In this document: piece by piece, positions 33,303-34,988 of the stretch | Position numbering within the stretch: position 1 is the stretch's first letter | Layout: each line of letters opens with the position of its first letter | Assembly (NCBI GenBank): GCA_934635045.1 | Contig: CAKTZA010000037.1 | Coordinates: forward strand, 1-34,988 | Source: an uncultured Kiritimatiellota bacterium | GTDB lineage: Bacteria; Verrucomicrobiota; Kiritimatiellia; RFP12; UBA1067 | Direction of reading: 5' to 3' | Length of the DNA stretch: 34,988 bases | The notes under the pieces: model-generated | Databases searched by the model: none | What the model was told of the DNA's origin: nothing | The model's input: the letters and a program-made list of their open reading frames with translations, nothing else | Made by a program: the position numbers and the translations under genes

Positions 33303-33899
33303 ATGAAAAACGGCTCTTACCTTGCTCTCACGTTTCTGCTTCTCGGCGTCGGCGTTTTGCAGCCGGCGTATGCGGCTTCCGGCACGGTGAACGTCCGGAC
33401 CGACGCCGCGATCGCCGGCGGGTTCGCGGGAACGATCAGCCTCGCCGGGGCGACGCTCACGATCGACGGCGCGCTGCCGCCGCCCGAGGCTTCCGACCTC
33501 GACACGACGGGCCTGACGGGCTGGTTCGACCCCGACGCGGAGGGCGCGCTCGTCGAAGCGGACACCGCCCAGACGGCCAAGCCGAAGTCGCCCGCGCCGC
33601 GCGTCACGTGGCTTTATGACCGCCGCTACGGTGCGACGCCGACGGACGGCGCGTTCGCCCTGACGGCGACGACCACCGACCGCGCGCCGTGGAAGGACGC
33701 GTCGGCGCACGGGTTCGGGCCCGCGCGCGCATGGCTCGACTACTCGAACGTCGAGTCGAGCCGATGGGAGAACGTGACCACGCCTGCCGACGGCAACACC
33801 TTGCGTTTCCGCGCCGCCGTTTGCCGAGCGAATCGCCAAAATTGTCAAGGCGCAGATGCTCACCGTTCCGACCAAAAAGATGATATAATCCTCTCATGA
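33303..33899 (+). pseudogene. 3'-truncated LamG-type surface protein gene
   Basis: A 198-codon frame. Signal peptide MKNGSYLALTFLLLGVGVLQPAYA is followed by SGTVNVRTDAAIAGGFAGTISLAGATLTIDG. It then has TTGLTGWFDPDAEGALVEAD and PWKDASAHGFGPARAWLDYSN, which look like the start of a large LamG/autotransporter-like surface protein (normally many hundred residues). Around 33811 the similarity stops and the tail becomes polar and unrelated. In another frame 33817-33888 encodes a plausible C-terminus, PFAERIAKIVKAQ followed by MLTVPTKKMI and a stop, as if the 3' end of a different gene had been joined here. The nominal stop overlaps the next ATG (ATGA). A short intact protein cannot be excluded. Confidence 0.55.
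33884..33889 (+). promoter_or_regulatory. -10 box, leaderless arrangement
   Basis: TATAAT ends 6 nt before the ATG at 33896, the same spacing as at 29224-29229. No Shine-Dalgarno precedes this ATG and no clear -35 is present. Confidence 0.55.
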
Positions 33900-34372
33900 A
33901 AGTTTTTGCGATACTCTTTCTCATTCCTCTGGTGGCACTTGGCGTTGCTGTTCCGCCGTTACCGTTTGACGCTGCCCTTTCGGAGGCGACCACGAACGTT
34001 CCCTTCGCGGTCAATTTCGAGACGATGAGCCGCATCGAGTTCACGCTTGCGCTCAACGCCTCGCCGACGAATTTCGTCGAGGTGGCGATCGGGACGGACG
34101 CGAACGGGGACGGCGTTCTCGGACTTGACGAGGACGAGCGGGCCTTTGGCTTTGACTGCGGCAGGTGGTTCGGCTGCGCGGCAGCGGCCGACAGCCAGAC
34201 GGAAGAGGACGCGCCGACTGCCGGGCGAGCAGAACGAACTTTCGTTCTGAAGCGTCCGAAGATGGACGAAGCATGGAATCTTGTCCGCGTCACGCGGCGG
34301 GGAGCCGCCGAAGTCGGCGGGGGCGTTCTCGTCGAGGGCAGTCGTCCGGGCGTCGTCATGGAGATTCGGTGA
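33896..34372 (+). CDS. Small secreted protein with an EF-hand-like calcium loop
   Basis: A 158-residue protein with signal peptide (MKVFAILFLIPLVALGVAV). A predicted beta strand region (NFETMSRIEFTLALNASPTNFVEVAIGT) is followed by DANGDGVLGLDE, which fits the 12-position EF-hand/dockerin calcium loop exactly (acidic or Asn at 1, 3, 5; Gly at 6; hydrophobic at 8; Glu at 12). Then come FGFDCGRWFGC and a beta-rich C-terminus ending SRPGVVMEIR. That tail matches those of two other secreted proteins here (ending at 4871 and 19526). I do not recognise the family. A calcium-stabilised surface-assembly component is a reasonable guess. The stop TGA overlaps the next ATG (TGATG), indicating translational coupling. 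Confidence 0.65.
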   Translation: MKVFAILFLIPLVALGVAVPPLPFDAALSEATTNVPFAVNFETMSRIEFTLALNASPTNFVEVAIGTDANGDGVLGLDEDERAFGFDCGRWFGCAAAADSQTEEDAPTAGRAERTFVLKRPKMDEAWNLVRVTRRGAAEVGGGVLVEGSRPGVVMEIR

Positions 34373-34988
34373 TGGTCGCGCCAGTTTTCCGAGAGTCGGC
34401 TTTCGTCTGGGCTTGCGTGGTGCTTGTGGGCGGATGCCTCACCGTGGCGGTTGCCGTGCGGGCAAGGCATTTTCTGCGAGAATTGTCGGAACAGTTCATC
34501 AGTCTGCCGCCGTCCGCCAAGGCCGTGCTGGCGACGGCGGTCGTCGTCGCGACGGTCTTCGCGCAGAAGCCGACGAACGTGTCCACGAACCAACACGAAT
34601 CGGCACGGGTGGAAACGACTCACACGGAGGCACATATCCCCCGAGCGAAGCGAGCTGCGAAGCAGGCGCTATGCGGGGTGAGCCACGGAGAGGGTGAAGA
34701 ATGGGGGGCTACGAATCAACACGAATCTGCACGAATCGGAATCCGTGATAATCCATGCCAATCCGTAGACAAGGATTCGTCTGAACTCCGTGCCTCCGTG
34801 TCTCCGTGTGAGACAATCGTCTCATCCAACGACGTGGTGCGCGGCTATCGCCTCGAAACGGTGCGGACGAACGAGGCATATTCTTATGAGAGGCCGGCGA
34901 ACGCGCGGTTCGTCGGCACGTGGCACCTCACCGACGCCTACAGGGGAAGAGCATGGGTGTTGCTGGGGGAGGAAGGAAAAGGGAAGAG
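34372..34988 (+). CDS. Membrane-associated protein with in-frame word repeats (3' end outside window)
   Basis: An open frame of at least 205 codons starts with ATG overlapping the preceding stop and reaches the window edge without a stop. Two hydrophobic segments are visible, residues about 10-30 (AFVWACVVLVGGCLTVAVAV) and 50-66 (AKAVLATAVVVATVFAQ). Residues about 70-150 are encoded by short-period nucleotide repeats: TNQHESAR appears twice, from 34585 and 34713. The reading frame remains open through all of them. The downstream segment (VVRGYRLETVRTNEAYSYERPANARFVGTWHLTDAYRGRAWVLL) looks like ordinary coding sequence again, so the frame is probably genuine. No family is recognised. It is coupled to the calcium-loop protein and likely works with it at the envelope. 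Confidence 0.5.
   Translation, partial: MVAPVFRESAFVWACVVLVGGCLTVAVAVRARHFLRELSEQFISLPPSAKAVLATAVVVATVFAQKPTNVSTNQHESARVETTHTEAHIPRAKRAAKQALCGVSHGEGEEWGATNQHESARIGIRDNPCQSVDKDSSELRASVSPCETIVSSNDVVRGYRLETVRTNEAYSYERPANARFVGTWHLTDAYRGRAWVLLGEEGKGK
34585..34614. repeat. Period-10 tandem word repeat, copy A
   Basis: Units ACGAACCAAC, ACGAATCGGC and ACGGGTGGAA stand head to tail. The motif matches copy B at 34711-34740. It lies inside the open frame starting at 34372. Confidence 0.6.
34711..34740. repeat. Period-10 tandem word repeat, copy B
   Basis: Units ACGAATCAAC, ACGAATCTGC and ACGAATCGGA are three consecutive decamers sharing ACGAATC. They are followed by related fragments (ATCCGTG, AATCCGTAG, GGATTCGTC), some inverted, up to about 34780. 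The array is embedded in coding sequence. Confidence 0.7.
34786..34808. repeat. Period-8 tandem repeat CTCCGTG(N)
   Basis: CTCCGTG is repeated at 34786-34792, 34794-34800 and 34802-34808 with single-base spacers, then continues TGAGAC. The final copy shares twelve bases with 17132-17143. It lies in the same open frame as the decamer arrays. Confidence 0.7.

Noticed and set aside
34585..34808. CRISPR array
   Set aside because: Units are only 8-10 bp with no regular 30-bp spacers, and no cas genes are present.
1..34988. tRNA, rRNA, insertion sequences or phage attachment sites
   Set aside because: No cloverleaf-like or rRNA sequence, transposase motif or terminal inverted repeat was recognised on reading both strands; weak or degenerate cases could be missed without a covariance search.

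Overview
The window is GC-rich and densely coded, with many 1-4 bp start/stop overlaps. It is dominated by very large exported carbohydrate-active enzymes, LamG and right-handed beta-helix proteins. There is no SusC/SusD pair. Together with a XylR-type regulator (LacI-like sensor plus AraC helix-turn-helix), LamG proteins with a shared C-terminal tail, and short-period 'word' repeats, this suggests a gut or anaerobic member of the PVC superphylum (Kiritimatiellota/Lentisphaerota-like). That assignment is inference from gene style; no rRNA or tRNA is present to test it.

Region 1 (1-8092, + strand) starts with two divergent sigma70-like promoters. It continues as an operon-like run: beta-helix pectate-lyase-type protein, GH43 glycosidase, two-LamG surface protein, GH29 alpha-L-fucosidase, and NodB-type polysaccharide deacetylase. 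Region 2 (8093-9966) holds an operator-bearing RelB/DinJ-type antitoxin gene, translationally coupled to a PIN-domain toxin whose 3' half is lost against the convergent XylR-type regulator.

Region 3 (about 10015-29200, + strand) diverges from the regulator. It encodes a Tat-exported metallo-beta-lactamase-fold hydrolase, a GH110-like alpha-1,3-galactosidase, a 1327-aa sialate-O-acetylesterase/GH71-like/LamG fusion, an internally duplicated beta-helix protein, a 1275-aa CBM9-like glycosidase, and a 1935-aa GH2-CE15-GH28 triple fusion. With region 1 this is a regulated glycan-utilisation locus aimed at a decorated heteroglycan carrying fucose, alpha-galactose, beta-galactose, acyl groups and uronic acids. 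Export and enzyme multiplexing by gene fusion seem to replace a Sus-type complex.

Region 4 (29201-32644) is more ordinary: a MurC-like ligase, a parvulin-type prolyl isomerase and a zinc-dependent dehydrogenase, each with its own promoter. Region 5 (32645-34988) is eroded and repeat-rich: an internally deleted PAS/AraC regulator pseudogene on the minus strand, a 3'-truncated LamG-type surface protein, a small secreted protein with an EF-hand-like calcium loop, and an open reading frame running off the window with in-frame tandem word repeats. Several genes place a -10 hexamer 6-9 nt before the start codon, which implies leaderless or near-leaderless mRNAs.
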